From contig CM075767.1 of NCBI GenBank assembly GCA_037974665.1, positions 25,445,498-25,509,497 on the forward strand: 64,000 nucleotides of DNA. The letters are read 5' to 3'. Source of the stretch: Ehretia macrophylla. Its lineage: Eukaryota; Streptophyta; Magnoliopsida; Boraginales; Ehretiaceae. Positions 46,479 through 56,850 of this stretch are shown piece by piece. The position numbers and the translations under genes were made by a program. The first letter of the stretch is position 1. Every line of letters begins with the position of its first letter. Below the pieces are notes generated by a model. The model worked only from the letters and a program-made list of their open reading frames with translations. It ran no database searches and had not been told where the DNA came from.

Positions 46479-48480
46479 TTAATTGGTATCTGATGGAGCT
46501 GGCACATAGTTAGTTCTTGTAGTTCCAGGGAGAGCATGGCCAATAATGTAGTCATTCACCGAGTGAGCCGGATATTGTGGTGGAAAGGGAACGAGACGTG
46601 ACGGAGTAGCGTACAAGTAGGATTGATGTGGTGGTGGTGGTGGTGTTGGTATAAGTGTTGTTGAGGACCCAGGAAAAAGCCTTGTTGAGTAAACAGGTCT
46701 AAATGGCATTGTTGGATCGCCTAAAGTGCCTGCTTGATGGAAGCCTCCATGTGGGGTTGGCTGACCCCTGCTAATATTTCGTGCTCATCATTATCCCGAA
46801 AAAATCCAAATCAAGTTAAGTAGCTAATAAGTTTTCTAAAACAAGAAAATTTATTGTTCCACAAACAACGACGCAATTATCAGTCGCGTTCTATTATTAA
46901 GCTTATAGCCCATTGGATGATAAAATAAGAGTGGGAGATATTGATAAAGCAAAGACATACATATAAGACTAATTTAACCAATGAAAAGTAAAGAAAAACA
47001 CTATTTCGTTCTTGAAAATAATGAAATCAAAGTAAAAAAAAAAATGATTGATTGAAAATGGTAACAATTATGCCATTTTGGACTTTTGTTTCACCTGCCC
47101 TATTTAATTGTCCACTTTTTTTCAAGTGTGATTTCTATACTATTTTAGATGTTTATATTATTAGAAAATGAGCAAAACAAGAGGTGAATATGAACAAGCG
47201 AGACAAAGAAACAAGAGGGGGCTAAGCTAGCATGAAGCATACCCTAAGTGATGAACCCCTTGTGCTAGAAGGTTATCGTTATTGTAGACCAGCTGACGAG
47301 CGCGGTTCAGAGTTTCTGTCTCCCTCTCTGAGCAACACAAACAACAAAACTTTAAAAAATAAAAAAAAATCAGATCAAATCAAATCAAATCAAAGTGTTA
47401 ATAAATCTCGACCAAGAATTTCAGCAAAAGCCTCCAATTTTGCTTGTGGGTGTAGACAATTTTGACATGCTACGTTTCATGAAAAATCTATCAGCTATGA
47501 GCTATTCATTTTGATAATAGAATATAGCTAGCTTGTCATCGATCTTGTGTTCTATCTAGCTGTTTTGGTCGGAAGAAAATTGAACAATGCTTTGATGTTT
47601 TTGTTTTTATATTGAGGTGGAATCAATTGAAAAGACTTGCCTTGGCGGTGGCGGTTCATGTGTCCCCCAAGAGCTTGAGACTTGCAGAACTTTAGGGAGC
47701 AAAACCTACACTCATAGACCTTCCCGCTGTCATTTTTTGCATCCTTTGCGGCTGCTGCAAAAATGCCATTTGAGGTAAACTTGATGAGACTATTCTTATA
47801 CCTAAACCTCTACCATAATTTCCCTAATCAAGAATGAATATTCAAGCAGAAAATCGTTTATTTCTCCTTGGACTTTTACTTTTTTTTTTTGTTTTTTAGG
47901 GTTTTGTGAACAAAAACATGGCACAATGAACATGTTATGAGCAATATTAAGTACAAAAATGAAAAATCAAACACCCAAAAAAAAAAAAAAAAAAATCTAG
48001 AAGATTGTAAAGAACAGGACTTGTACTTGTAGGACAGACCATAACAAGCGTGAGGTAAATTTTGTCATCTTCAAACAGCTAAGAAAAGGGAATTTTTGAA
48101 CACTTCTTTTTTTATTTATTTATTTAAAGAAACTGATAAGATTTTAAGGGGAAAAAAAAGAAGAAGAAGATTTTCAAATGTTATTTTGGATTTCCTACAA
48201 TGTTTAGAAGAGAAAACGGTGCAAAATGATGGCAAAAGATATTTGTACGACTAAAGACAAAGGCATTTACCATCATTTGAAGAGCTGTCCTCAAGCGCTT
48301 GTCTACCATCTCTAGTGGAATCTTCAGGTAAGTTGTTGAGATCTAGTGGGTTTCTTTCAGGTCTCCTGGAAACATTATAAACAAGAAGAAGTCAAAGGGT
48401 TTTAAAGACTAAAGATAAATGAGAGAAGAAGATAAAGAATTAAGCAGCTTTGGATCTGTTTGTGAGTTTAAGACCTACAT
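46479..48480 (-). CDS. JAG-like: JAGGED/NUBBIN-like single C2H2 zinc-finger protein
   Basis: A nuclear transcription factor. JAGGED in Arabidopsis promotes lateral-organ growth, and the role here is by homology. Exons (- strand): ...48479, 48365-48271, 47754-47641, 47327-47243 and 46767-46479, giving 194 aa. It begins 'MRPERNPLDLNNLPED' (an EAR-like LDLNN repression motif), then the finger 'CRFCSLKFCKSQALGGHMNR' (Cys48, Cys51, His64, His68; plant QALGGH core), then 'ERETETLNRARQLV', and a proline-rich tail with 'SVNDYIIGHALPG'. Oddities: the ATG is split AT|G by intron 1, intron 3 has a GC donor, and the acceptors of exons 3 and 5 are NAGNAG. The tail is shorter than in Arabidopsis JAGGED, with a possible nonsense stop. 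The gene call is strong. The exact start and end need transcripts. Confidence 0.85.
47639..47640 (-). other. Non-canonical GC splice donor of JAGGED-like intron 3
   Basis: The - strand reads CCAAG|GCAAGT. Splicing at GC to the CAG at 47328-47330 restores '..HRQERETETL', the conserved family sequence. The nearest GT would shift the frame. The rest of the donor matches the consensus perfectly, typical for GC-AG introns. Confidence 0.8.
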
Positions 48481-48670
48481 GGCACAGACAGAGAAAGACA
48501 GAAGGAAAAAAAAATATGAGGTGAGTAAAACTCTTCTGGAATGGACTAATAACTAGGGCTTGATAAATTATAAGACTTCAGTTGAGACTGCAATTTTTTA
48601 AGGGTCACTTGAGTGATGATGAAGAAAGGAGCTTTGAAAGTTCTCTATCAGTTCTTTCTGCCACCCTCTC

Positions 48671-48778
48671 TGCACATCTCTCTCTCTAGAATTGAAAGAA
48701 CATCATAAGAGACAGAGGGGGTCTCGTGACTTTAAAAGGAGTGTTTGAAGAGAGAGAGAGAGAGAGAGGGAGAGGCTT
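48671..48778 (-). repeat. CT/GA-rich tracts in the predicted 5' leader of the JAGGED-like gene
   Basis: On the - strand there is a (CT)n run at about 48749-48776 and a second GA-rich tract on the same strand at about 48680-48694. Both lie between the TATA-like box and the start codon. Pyrimidine-rich leaders are common in plants and may affect promoter or leader function. Confidence 0.6.
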
Positions 48779-48866
48779 CAGCTTGAGGAGGTGGAAGATA
48801 TTGTCATTTGGTTAGGATTGAGCGGGAGTAGAGAATGAGAAGGACGTTTGCCTTTGAGTTTTTGGC

Positions 48867-48872
48867 TTTATA
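48867..48872 (-). promoter_or_regulatory. Candidate TATA box of the JAGGED-like gene
   Basis: The - strand reads TTTATAAAG about 390 bp upstream of the split start codon, placing transcription start near 48840 and giving a 5' leader of roughly 360 nt. The core is palindromic, so orientation is inferred from the gene. Confidence 0.4.
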
Positions 48873-48879
48873 AAGGCTG

Positions 48880-50427
48880 AATATGTTATTGCCCTGGAAC
48901 TAAAACTAGTAGTTTCAACTCCAATGATGAGATAGTAAACTGCATAAATAAATATATATTTTCCTATACGTATATTTATACAAAAATAGAGACTATGTGG
49001 GGTTGTTGTTAGGCTTTTACCTACAAGAGATAACCATCAATTATATCCATGTGTTTTTTAGCATCTATCTAACAATTCTCACTATTAAATTATTACTTCA
49101 TTAAAAAAATGGTAACTTTTAGATAAAATAGTAACTTAATATAACATCAGTACTAAGATTACGAAACAAACTTAGGTCACGTCTTGCTACCACCTATTTA
49201 AAAATTAAAAAAAAGAAAAAAAATCCAAGTGCAAAGTCAAAATGAATCCCACCTCGACAATTTTGACCTCATCTAAAAGTTTAAGTTGTTATAGAGGGTT
49301 TACTTTATTAATTTATTGCCTTCGACACTTCTCTACATATGCATACGTGCAAGCGTGATTAATTAATTTTGAGCTTTGCATATGAACAATTTAAATTTTT
49401 ACAAATAGGTGGTGGCGAGATTTGAACTCATAGTCATTTAATAATTTGAACTCTGATATCATGTTAAAAATGATGAGTTTTAAAATCAATTAGTACTAGA
49501 TAGAATAATCCAAAATTTTATAAAATTATTTTAAAGTTTATAATTTTTTCATGTCGGAGATATGTATATCCTAACCATTTATACCTAGGGAATATCGAGA
49601 AAAAATCTTTGCCTTACATACGCACTGTCCAGTCATAATTTGATATCATGTTGGGAAGGCCATGCTTGGGATTATGATCCACATAAAAGCCTAAGGCCAC
49701 TTGGTAGAGTATTGTAGTACCCTGAGCTTTTGCCATGTATCATTGAATTGTTTCTATCACTAAGATATATATAGTTCTTGCCAAGGATTTTCTTGGAGTC
49801 TTGTTTTATATAGGGACTCATTTGATATACGCTTAATTACTCAATCTGCTAAAATGTTGTTTTCTCCTATGGAAGTTTGAAATTGACTGATCATACCTTG
49901 CTTCTAGCTCAATATGAAAAGTCGAGGCTGAGATCTTTTAGCGGATGGGATTATACGACAATTTTTGTATGAACTTTTTCCTTTTATTATATTAAGTTGA
50001 CAGTTCAGAAAAACCCAAAAGATTAAAAAAAAAAAAAAAAAGAAGAAGAGAAATTGACAGTTCAGGGTTATTACTGATGACATCTCTTCGTTATAATAAT
50101 GAAGATCAATTTAATTTGAACATATAGGAAAATGGTACAAAGATTCAGAAACTCAGAACACAAAGATGTATATTTCTGCACACCTTTCACAATCTGTCAC
50201 GTGTCCTTTTGGAAAAAAAATAGGGGTAATTTTGGCAAACTAAAAGTTAGAGTGGCCATAGTCCATTCATGGAAAAGTTGGTAATCTTCGCATCTTTACA
50301 CCTTCTTGACATTGGGTCAAAATAAACCGGGTCGACCCTACACTTTTTTGCCAAATTGCAAACAGGTACCCAATTTTCTTTTGTCTTGCCATATCTCTCT
50401 CAGTTAACGGAGTTAGTGTTTTTTAAA
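48880..50427. other. Upstream region of the JAGGED-like gene, no further gene seen
   Basis: An AT-rich region containing one dispersed repeat (49255-49475) and an A run near 50023-50042. Cis elements of the JAGGED-like gene may be here, but none can be named. Confidence 0.4.
49255..49475. repeat. Dispersed 'gatatcatgttaa' repeat (copy 2)
   Basis: Shares 'cctcatctaaaagtttaag', 'gagggtttactttatt' and 'ggtggcgagatttgaact' with the copies at 34300-34520 and 55612-56060. More degenerate than those. Confidence 0.45.
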
Positions 50428-50912
50428 GGGAAAATTCCACATTTAATTTCTATTGTTTGTAAAAAAATTTAGTTCGGTCTTTATTATTTAAAATATCTCA
50501 ATTTAGTCCTTATTGTTTCACCAAAAGTTTTAATTTTATCCCTATTATTTAAACTTTCTCAAGTTCATCCTTATTGTTTCCCAAAACTTTCAATTTTATC
50601 CTTATTATTTTTAAAAAGTTTCAATTTTGTCCCTATTGTTTTGTTAAAGATTCAAATTCGTCTTTATTATTCAAGGACTAGATTGAAATTTTTTGAAAAA
50701 TAATATGGACGAATTTGAAACTTTTTGAAAATAATAGGGATGAAACTGAACTTTTTGACAAACATTAATGATGAAATTGAGAAACTTTAAACAATAGGGA
50801 TGAAATTAAAACTTTTAGGGAAACAATAGAGACTAAATTGAAGCATTTTAAATAATAGAGACTAAGCTGAATTTTTTTTGTAAATAATAGGGACTAAATG
50901 TGAGATTTTCTC
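50428..50912. mobile_element. 485-bp foldback element made of 'rtaataggga' units
   Basis: The two halves (50428-50685 and about 50690-50912) are inverted copies over their whole length. The start 'gggaaaattccacatttaat' pairs with the end 'aaatgtgagattttctc'. Each half is a tandem of about 40-bp units ('cccTATTgttt...caattt'), so the transcript or single strand could form one long imperfect hairpin. T-rich flanks with 'ttttttaaa' upstream and '(t)10aaa' downstream hint at, but do not prove, a 9-bp target duplication. Confidence 0.65.
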
Positions 50913-51495
50913 TTTTTTTTTTAAATGTATAGGGGTATAATGGTCATTTTCTGTGGTGGCTTGTTCGAGAAGAAGTGAAGATTATAAAAGTACACACACT
51001 GTCTCAAACACCAATATACGCATACACTAAATCACGTACGCACCAATATACGCATATACTAAATCACATACACACTCACAGACGCACGATAAACTTTTGC
51101 CTCGTGATGAAAATTGCAGGTCTAATAGCTGTCGAAAATATTGGCTTGCATAGTTATGAAAATTGCAATCCTAATAGCTGAGAAAAATTATTAAGTTTTA
51201 TTGTGATTAAGATCGTATGCCGAATAGCTATTAAAAATAATTGATTTGCATTGTGATATGAATATCAGGCCTAATGTCTGGTAGTATTGGCTTGTATCGT
51301 GATTAAAATCGCGAGCCGAGTAGGTGTTAAAAATTATTCGCTTGCATTATGATGAAAATTTCAAGCCTACTAGTTGTTAAAAATAAGGAGTTTGTATCGT
51401 GATGAAAATTTCAAGCCCAACAGTTGTTAAAAATTATTGGTCTGTCTCGTGATAAAAATCGCAAGTAGTTGTTAAAACTTTTGACTTGCATTTTA

Positions 51496-51922
51496 AGGCT
51501 CCGTTTGTTTGTCGTAAAATAACTTGTTTGTATAAAATATTTTCCGTAAAAAATATTTTCTTAGAAAATAAAACATTTTATAGGGTTCCGTTTGTTTGTC
51601 GTAAAATAACTTATTGAAAATAGATTACTGAAAAATATTTTCTGGTATTTGGATGCATCATGAGTTTCGTAAAATATTTTCTTCTGCCAATGTCCCGTAA
51701 AATATTTTACAAAATTTTGTACTACCTGCAATTGTTGATCGGAAAATATTTTACGGTTGACTAATTTTACGGTGTTATCAAACACCGTAAAATTTAGAAA
51801 AAGCAGCCGCAATTTTTGACCGGAAAACATTTTACGGTTGACTAATTTTTCGGTGTTATCAAACACCGTAAAATCCGAAAAATATTTTCCGAAAAAATAT
51901 TTTACGGCAAACAAACGGAGCC
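51496..51922. mobile_element. MITE (Harbinger-like, TTA target duplication) inside the minisatellite
   Basis: Termini 'ggctccgtttgtttgtcgta' and 'tacggcaaacaaacggagcc' are inverted. TTA flanks both ends (51493-51495 and 51923-51925), and removing the element plus one TTA restores a full-length minisatellite unit. The interior holds an ~80-bp tandem duplication ('tttacggttgactaattt' at about 51752 and 51830) and the palindrome-like 'acggtgttatcaaacaccgt'. Confidence 0.75.
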
Positions 51923-52066
51923 TTAATGAAAATTGCAGGCCTAATAGCTGTTAAAAATAATTGGTTTGCGCCATGATAAAGGTTGCAGGCCTAATAACTG
52001 TTAAAAATTGTCAACTTGCATCCTAATGAAATTCGAATCTAGTAGTTATTAAATTTTTTTGGCTTG

Positions 52067-52795
52067 TGTTGAACTCCAAAATCTATAATTACGAATTTAG
52101 TTGGGCACCAGCAACCTGCAAGCTTAGAAGGTAGATAACAGCGTGAGTCCTTAACACCGGTGTGATACCGGCCAAAGACACTCTAATTAGAGTAAAATGC
52201 GTTTAAACCAGTGTTTTGTTATAATAAAGTGTATAAATATGTGGGTAAATATAAGAACAACAGAGGAGACTACTGTAGTGAGAGTGACGAAATGTGGGGT
52301 ATTTGATAGAGAGGGGGAAAGGATGAATATAATTAGGGGTGTTGAATACTTGATGTCTTTCCCTTTGATAGGCATGACTTATATATAGCTGATGGTAGGC
52401 TAGAGTCTATGAGCTCCAAGGACTCGCATCCTTGGAGAACTCTTGTCTTTATCCCTTAAGATTTGATAAGGTTAGAGCCTACCATAGCTCATCGTCTCCA
52501 TCCACTAACTATGGATTCGATAACCGAGCTATCTTGCAATCGCTTATTTTCAAAGTTCTAATAGGCTCGAATCTTCGTTGAGTTTATCACCAATTGACCA
52601 CACGTGGAGACATAATATCAAAGGTTGGGTTACCTTTGACTAGAGGGCCTTGGGCTTAAGTTGAACCTACTTGTAGGGGTGGCCCGTGGACTACCAGATC
52701 GTATATGGGTCATAGCCCTATCTTTATGAGCTGAATGAGACCGAGTGGTTCCTAGTAGTAAGACCACGGGTTCGAGCCTAATTTTTACCACTACA
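52067..52795. mobile_element. Solo LTR, 729 bp, with 5-bp target duplication
   Basis: Begins TGTTGAACTCC and ends CCACTACA, flanked by 'gcttg' at 52062-52066 and 52796-52800. Removing it and one duplication restores the minisatellite unit. No internal region is present, so it is the product of LTR-LTR recombination. The parent family is unknown. The short open frames inside are not genes. Confidence 0.8.
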
Positions 52796-53540
52796 GCTTG
52801 CATTTTAAAGAAAATTACATAATTAATAGCTGAGAGAAAATTATTAGTTTGTATCGTGATGAAAATTACAGGACTAATTAGTATTAAAATTAATTGGCTT
52901 GCATCATGATGAGGGACCTAAAAAAATTGAAAGACCTATTTAAGAATAAAAGAAAAAGGTAAGGACCCGAATATCTTTACCCTTTCGACATCGATTCACC
53001 AAAAATATGGCTTAAATTGAGGATTCTTGGATAGAGTAAAAGCTACAATTAAAATATACATGGCGTTGCTAATTGGAAAAGAAGTCCGTTATCCTCATTA
53101 ACACCTTGTTTGGATTACAACTTTCAAAGGAAAGGAAATTATGGGCTCCCCTTGTTTGGATTGCAATTTTAAAAGAGAGAAATATTAAGATGGGGTTCTA
53201 AAATCCCTCAATTTCATTGAATACATTAGGATTTTTTGGAGGGAAGGAAAAGATTTTATATACAATTTTTTTTTTTGTGCCTACATATGTTATGAAAATA
53301 AAGGGAGAATGCCAAAATTCCCATGAGTTATGCCTTAAATCCCAAACACCCCATGTGATTTTGAATTTATCTAGATTCCCCCATGCTCTATAACTCTGTT
53401 AAAAAAAAGTTTACTCTTAAAGGGTTGCAAAAAAGGTAATTCATTTTCTTTTAATATTGTGTGTGTGTGCACCGGTGATTGTGTGTGTGCGCGCCGGTGA
53501 GTGTGTAATGAATTTGTTTTTTAATAGTAAACTTTGAAAC

Positions 53541-53730
53541 AATCACCTGAACAAGTTCTGCATCACGATATAATGGACAAACAAGGTAATTCATTTTTTT
53601 TATTTCCTTTATTTTTCTTCCTCCACTTTACTTTACTTTCTATTTTTTTTCTTTTTCTTTTGTGCAATCCACACAGGGGGTAAGAGACTAACGCGGCAAC
53701 ATGAACAAATTCTGCATCACGATATAATGC
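53541..53730. repeat. Diverged duplication around 'ttctgcatcacgatataatg'
   Basis: 'gaacaagttctgcatcacga' (about 53549) recurs as 'gaacaaattctgcatcacga' (about 53702). Separately, 'ggtaattcatttt' occurs near 53435 and 53585. A GT-rich run with 'gcaccggtga' and 'gcgccggtga' lies just before (53460-53510). Local duplication is the simplest reading. Confidence 0.4.
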
Positions 53731-53819
53731 TTGTCATATCAAAAAGCTCATTTCTGAAAGGTCCATTAATTACAGATTTCATTTGCACGGTACTAACACT
53801 AGTGGAGTGAAGATAAATA

Positions 53820-54464
53820 CAGTACAATCTCTTTAAATTAATAATGTTAGAACTACTAATTTTTTTTTAATTTAACAAAATATTAATTTATAAATAAATT
53901 AATAATTAATAATTAATAGAGATGTTTTTAATTTTTTTTGCTTTATAGTATTATATTATGATTATAATGTCTTTTTTTTAAAAATTGACTTGTATTTTTT
54001 CGGTCTAATTTGAAAATATAAGTAATGAGAATAGAAAATAAAATTTAATTTAGTAAGATTAGAATAAATTTTTTTTAATCTCGTATCCAAGTGTTTGTAA
54101 GATTAGGATGAGAACTAATTTATCTAATCTTGTATCTTAATCCTTGTAGGATTATCTCAATTTTTTCTCTTTAAATAATTAAATATGAGATTCAACTAGA
54201 TTTAAAATTCAATAAAAGACAAGCTACTCTTAATTCATATTTTAAGAAAATCTCATAGTCAATTTATTATGTACTTTTTAGCTAATTATTAATTTATGAA
54301 ATATTTGGGTCAATAAAATCCAAAGAAATTTTTTTAAATATATTATATTATAATTTTATCGAATTTATTAACTTTTTACACTAGTTCCAAGTCAGGACCA
54401 GACATTTTTATTAATTAAAAGAAATTATTAATTTATTGTGTATTAATTTAAAGAGGTTCTACTG
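53820..54464. mobile_element. Emigrant-like MITE (pogo/Tc1-mariner type)
   Basis: The left end 'cagtacaatctctttaaatt' and right end 'aatttaaagaggttctactg' are inverted and match the CAGTAnAACCTCTwtAAATTAATA terminus known from Emigrant/Lemi elements. The dinucleotide TA flanks each side (53818-53819 and 54465-54466), as expected. AT-rich interior without a transposase. Confidence 0.75.
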
Positions 54465-54972
54465 TATTACCAAAGCCAATTACATATAGAACGTGCATCT
54501 CTGTTCGATCACAACTGTACCACTTGACATATATACTTTTTTCTTTCATTTGGTTATGTATATTTCCTAAGAATCTTTCTATATTATCAATTACAAAAGG
54601 GTTCTTCTTTTTGTTGTGGTTAATGAAAATACTTTGTTTGTCTAGTAGGAAAAAAAAAAAAAAATTGGATCTCTCCTGAAAAATTCCAGGGATGCTATCA
54701 ACGGTCAAGTCACGATTTGCCATGAGAAATTGTTAAAAATAATAACTAAGTATAATAAACTTTGACTCTAATAACTTAAAAACGAATTTGGTTTACCATG
54801 ATTGAGCGTATTGAAGTCAACAAATAAATCAAAATTTTTTTATCTCTAATAGTTATAGTTTTTAAATGAGATGATAGTTTAATAGATAATTTTACAGTTT
54901 TCTTCAGTCAAGAATATTATTTGTCTCTGTTGATAACTAAAATGGTACACCTGCAAGTGTTAATTGGTTATA

Positions 54973-55308
54973 GGGTTAATATCACTTTTAGTCTCTTATA
55001 TTTAACTTCATTAACGATGTGATCTCTTATTTTTAAAAGTGATACATTTCAATCTCTTATTTTTTCAAGTTGGTACACTGTTAATCTTTTTATGTGAATC
55101 CGTTAAAAATCTAATGGGAGATGCACGTGTCTAGCACGTGTCTAGTACGTCTATCTTAATAATTCCGTTAAATTTTTAACAGATTCGCAAAAAATGACTA
55201 ACGATGTCCTAACTTGAAAAGATAAGAGACTGAAATATATTACTTTTAAAAATAAAAAACTACATCGTTAATAAAAAAAAGATTAAGGACCAAAAGTGGT
55301 ATTAACCC
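54973..55308. mobile_element. 336-bp foldback element, 9-bp target duplication
   Basis: The left end 'gggttaatatcacttttagt' and right end '...ccaaaagtggtattaaccc' are inverted over most of the element. Flanks 'ttggttata' (54964-54972) and 'ttagttata' (55309-55317) agree at 8 of 9. Terminal sequence and target size relate it to the larger element at 21015-22133. The centre contains 'gcacgtgtctagcacgtgtc', a short direct repeat of an ACGTG core. Confidence 0.75.
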
Positions 55309-55611
55309 TTAGTTATAATTATTATTATTTATTTTTTTTGTAAATCTTGGTTATAATTATTTCAAACATACTATTCTGCTCAAGAAAAATAGATCAAAGA
55401 GTTCTAATTGGTAGGTGGTACTGGCTATAGCGCTCACTAAGTGTGTTAATAAACAATAAATAAATTACATAGCTATGGTCCTATGGATATAGAACTTGAC
55501 TCTTCCTATATGAATATTATATATTATTTGACTATTTTATTTAAAAATTTTAACTGTTCGAAAAGAGGTTATTGTATTTTTTATTGTGTTCAATACATCT
55601 TTTAATGTATT

Positions 55612-56060
55612 ATTAAGTGACCACTTCATCTAAAATTTTAAGTTATTAGGGAGGGGTTTGTTTTATTATTTATCATATTGGATTTGTTTTTATTATTTAT
55701 CATCTTCAACACGCCTGTGCAAGTACAGGCAAAGTTAATTTTTGAGTCTTACACTTGAATAATTTTAATATTTTTTAAATGAGTGACGGTGAGTTTTGAA
55801 CCCAGAACCTTTTGATTCCTATACTTTAATACCATGTTAAGTGACCACCTTATTTAAAAGGTTAATCTGTTAGGGAGGGGTTTATCTTCAACACGTATAG
55901 GCTAGATAGTTTTTTTTTTATTGAGTCTTACATGTGGACATAATTTTGCAAATGGGTAGGAGCGAGTTTTGAATCCATAACTTTTTTGGTACCTAACTTC
56001 GGATATCATATTAAGTGACTAACTCATCTAAAAGTTTCAATTATTAGAAATGAATTTGTT
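55612..56060. repeat. Tandem pair of the dispersed 'taccatgttaagt' repeat (copies 3 and 4)
   Basis: Two head-to-tail copies start at about 55612 and 55838 with 'ttaagtgaccac', each continuing through 'gttagggaggggttt', 'gagtcttacayktgga' and 'gagttttgaa'. A third partial start ('ttaagtgactaactcatcta') follows at about 56012. Same family as 34300-34520. Confidence 0.55.
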
Positions 56061-56445
56061 AGATTTATTTACTGTGTTCAATATTACAAGAATAGCTAAA
56101 AGATGGTAAGAGGTAATTTTGTGCCTTTGAGCTTAGTGTATACACATAAGGTCATTTTTAAATCTACAGGTCTAATATGCTTCAAATTGTTTTAAGATTA
56201 GACACATAATGTTCCAACATCCAGTAATGTTGAAGCAAAGAAACAAGCATTTATTTCCAAGTATTAAGCTAAGAAAACACCCTTTTTATGGATGCTTACC
56301 TTATTTAATAATATAATTTGGCTGGATTAGAGTATTCCTCACAGTTTTAGAAAGAAATCGATGCATGAAACTCTCATTTGGCCTCTGAGATCACAAAAAG
56401 ATGACGCACGGAATATGAGCTTAGGAAAGATTCCAAAATATGTAT

Positions 56446-56842
56446 TGAAGAAATTTAATACATAATATAGATTCTTCGTAAAATCATAAATCATACTAAT
56501 CTCGTAGTAAATACGAAAAAAATCTTAGGAATTGGCCCTCGTTCGTTCCACCGTTTAAAGCCGCGAATCGGAGTTCTAAATACGAGATTTAGAATTATAT
56601 TGCCACAACTTAAATGTCCCTTTTGATTTTGATGTCTACACACTGTAGACATGGTGAGAGAGAGAGATAACTGAGAAGAAGAGAACTTAGTCTTCTGTTT
56701 TCAACGTCTGAAAGAAAAAAGACGTTCTCTTTTTCTTTTTTAATTAGTTATGGGAAGTTATTCCCATAACTTCTATTGACCCATACAAAATGGGTCAGAC
56801 CGGGTCAACCCATATTGAGCGACCCGACCTTAAAATCCAACA
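56446..56842 (-). repeat. 3' LTR of the copia element
   Basis: Starts TGAAGAAATTT and ends ATCCAACA on the + strand (397 bp). The start is repeated at 63928, defining the element. Candidate target-site bases before it are 'tgtat'. Confidence 0.8.
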
Positions 56843-56850
56843 TCTCCCAC
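56843..56850 (-). other. Polypurine tract of the copia element
   Basis: The - strand reads GTGGGAGA immediately before the LTR start TGTTGGAT, the usual copia arrangement. Confidence 0.75.

Larger units (their letters stand above)
51095..52905. repeat. Minisatellite, ~50-51-bp unit, ~13 units, with two insertions
   Basis: The unit is of the form 'cttgcatcgtgatgaaaatt', 'gcaggcctaatagctg', 'ttaaaaattattgg'. Unit landmarks fall at about 51114, 51165, 51216, 51267, 51310, 51362, 51412, 51463, 51937, 51986, 52030, 52820 and 52870. The two gaps equal the MITE (51496-51922) and the solo LTR (52067-52795). Units are diverged, so the array is old. Confidence 0.8.
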
